Source: Rickettsia typhi
Lineage (GTDB): Bacteria; Pseudomonadota; Alphaproteobacteria; Rickettsiales; UBA1997
Length of the DNA stretch: 8,022 nt
Direction: 5' to 3'
NCBI GenBank assembly: GCA_945888585.1
Contig: CAMDAI010000055.1
Span: forward strand, 1 to 8,022
Shown here: positions 7,534-8,022 of the stretch, piece by piece
Numbering within the stretch: position 1 is the stretch's first letter
Layout of the letters: every line of letters begins with the position of its first letter
Notes under the pieces: generated by a model
Database searches by the model: none
Told to the model about the DNA's origin: nothing
The model's input: the letters and a program-made list of their open reading frames with translations, nothing else
Made by a program: the position numbers and the translations under genes

Positions 7534-8022
7534 ATGATAATAAACAGAACTTTTTTATCACTAACAACTTTATTTTTATTTTTAAGCAATATTTCTTTTG
7601 CAGAAGAAGAAATATTAGCAGAAACCTCAGAAATTGAATCTAAAAATTCAAAAAAGAAACTAATTAATGGCAGATTTATTACTGAATTATATGATGAAAA
7701 TGGTTATCATTCAAATGATGATAACAATAAATTTAATAGTGAATATACTAAATCCTATTTAGATTTAAACTTCAATATCACTGATAATTTGTACGTCAAA
7801 TCATTAACAGCACTAGAACCAACTAATGTTGCCATTCAAAATATTCCAGATAGAACGAATCGTCATTTTAAAAATGAATCATTATTTACCCGAGAATTAT
7901 CTCTTAATTATCAAGCAAGTAATTTTTCAGTTGGTTTAGGTAAAATTAATAATTTAAATTTTGGAAAATATTGGGATAATCAAAATAAAATTTGGGCAAC
8001 AAATTTAGTTAAAACCAGCTAT
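7534..8022 (+). CDS. Exported porin-like outer-membrane protein, C-terminus cut by window edge
   Basis: From the ATG at 7534 the frame stays open for 163 codons to the last base. Residues 1-23 form a clear signal peptide (Asn-Arg start, Leu/Phe-rich core, S-F-A cleavage site), followed by an acidic, Lys/Ser/Asn-rich linker to about residue 42. The rest alternates polar and hydrophobic residues with many Asn, Tyr and Phe, as in beta-barrel strands: R-F-I-T-E-L-Y, S-Y-L-D-L-N-F-N-I, L-Y-V-K-S-L-T-A-L, L-F-T-R-E-L-S-L-N-Y, F-S-V-G-L-G-K-I-N. The run E-L-x-L-x-Y-x-A-x-x-F-S-V-G-L-G-K-I-N followed by F-G-x-x-W-D recalls, from memory, a family of proteobacterial porin-like proteins with G-K-x-N-P-x-F-G-x-A-W-D. 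It is probably an outer-membrane channel; the substrate is unknown. No Shine-Dalgarno sequence is visible. Whether the gene is complete cannot be judged here. Confidence 0.7.
   Translation, partial: MIINRTFLSLTTLFLFLSNISFAEEEILAETSEIESKNSKKKLINGRFITELYDENGYHSNDDNNKFNSEYTKSYLDLNFNITDNLYVKSLTALEPTNVAIQNIPDRTNRHFKNESLFTRELSLNYQASNFSVGLGKINNLNFGKYWDNQNKIWATNLVKTSY

Overview
The window is a compact, strongly AT-rich stretch of bacterial chromosome (roughly 30 % G+C by eye, not computed). It holds nine protein-coding genes, two of them cut by the window edges. No mobile element, CRISPR array, tRNA or rRNA was seen. The outer-membrane-type proteins, the long three-domain aminopeptidase P, the SH3 protein exported next to GlmU and the low G+C suggest a Gram-negative, probably an alphaproteobacterium of a low-GC lineage (Rickettsiales-like or aquatic). 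That placement is an inference from protein style. An intact ilvC argues against an extremely reduced amino-acid auxotroph. Shine-Dalgarno sequences are weak or absent before most genes.

Layout from left to right. Positions 1-81 (minus) are the first 27 codons of radA, including its zinc finger. An intergenic region carries two diverging promoter-like sequences, one for radA and one for an orphan 293-residue protein (291-1172, plus). That orphan ends in a helical region with an RNVLSH motif typical of HEPN ribonucleases. Next is a long-form Xaa-Pro aminopeptidase (1266-3029, plus), which meets tail to tail with a minus-strand cluster. The cluster reads, in order of transcription, ilvC (5976-4957), a 13-bp hairpin, glmU (4878-3514) and an exported two-SH3-domain protein (3517-3032) that overlaps glmU by ATGA.

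Upstream of ilvC is a 176-bp divergent region. It has an ilvC promoter whose -35 box sits in the middle of an 8-bp inverted repeat, and an extended -10 promoter firing the other way into a 206-residue methyltransferase (6153-6773, plus) that resembles the DOT1 family. The methyltransferase gene converges, with 4 bp between stop codons, on a TauE/SafE-type membrane protein (7485-6778, minus). Only 48 bp separate that gene from a divergent gene for an exported porin-like protein, which runs off the right edge (7534-8022, plus).

Most of the window is housekeeping: peptide turnover, UDP-GlcNAc synthesis for peptidoglycan and LPS, branched-chain amino-acid synthesis, and envelope functions. The ilvC-glmU-SH3 cluster is the only likely co-transcribed group, and glmU-SH3 is the strongest pair within it. 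The two genes most worth attention are the orphan HEPN-like gene and the DOT1-like methyltransferase. Both are single-gene units with their own promoter-like sequences and no obvious partner in the window.
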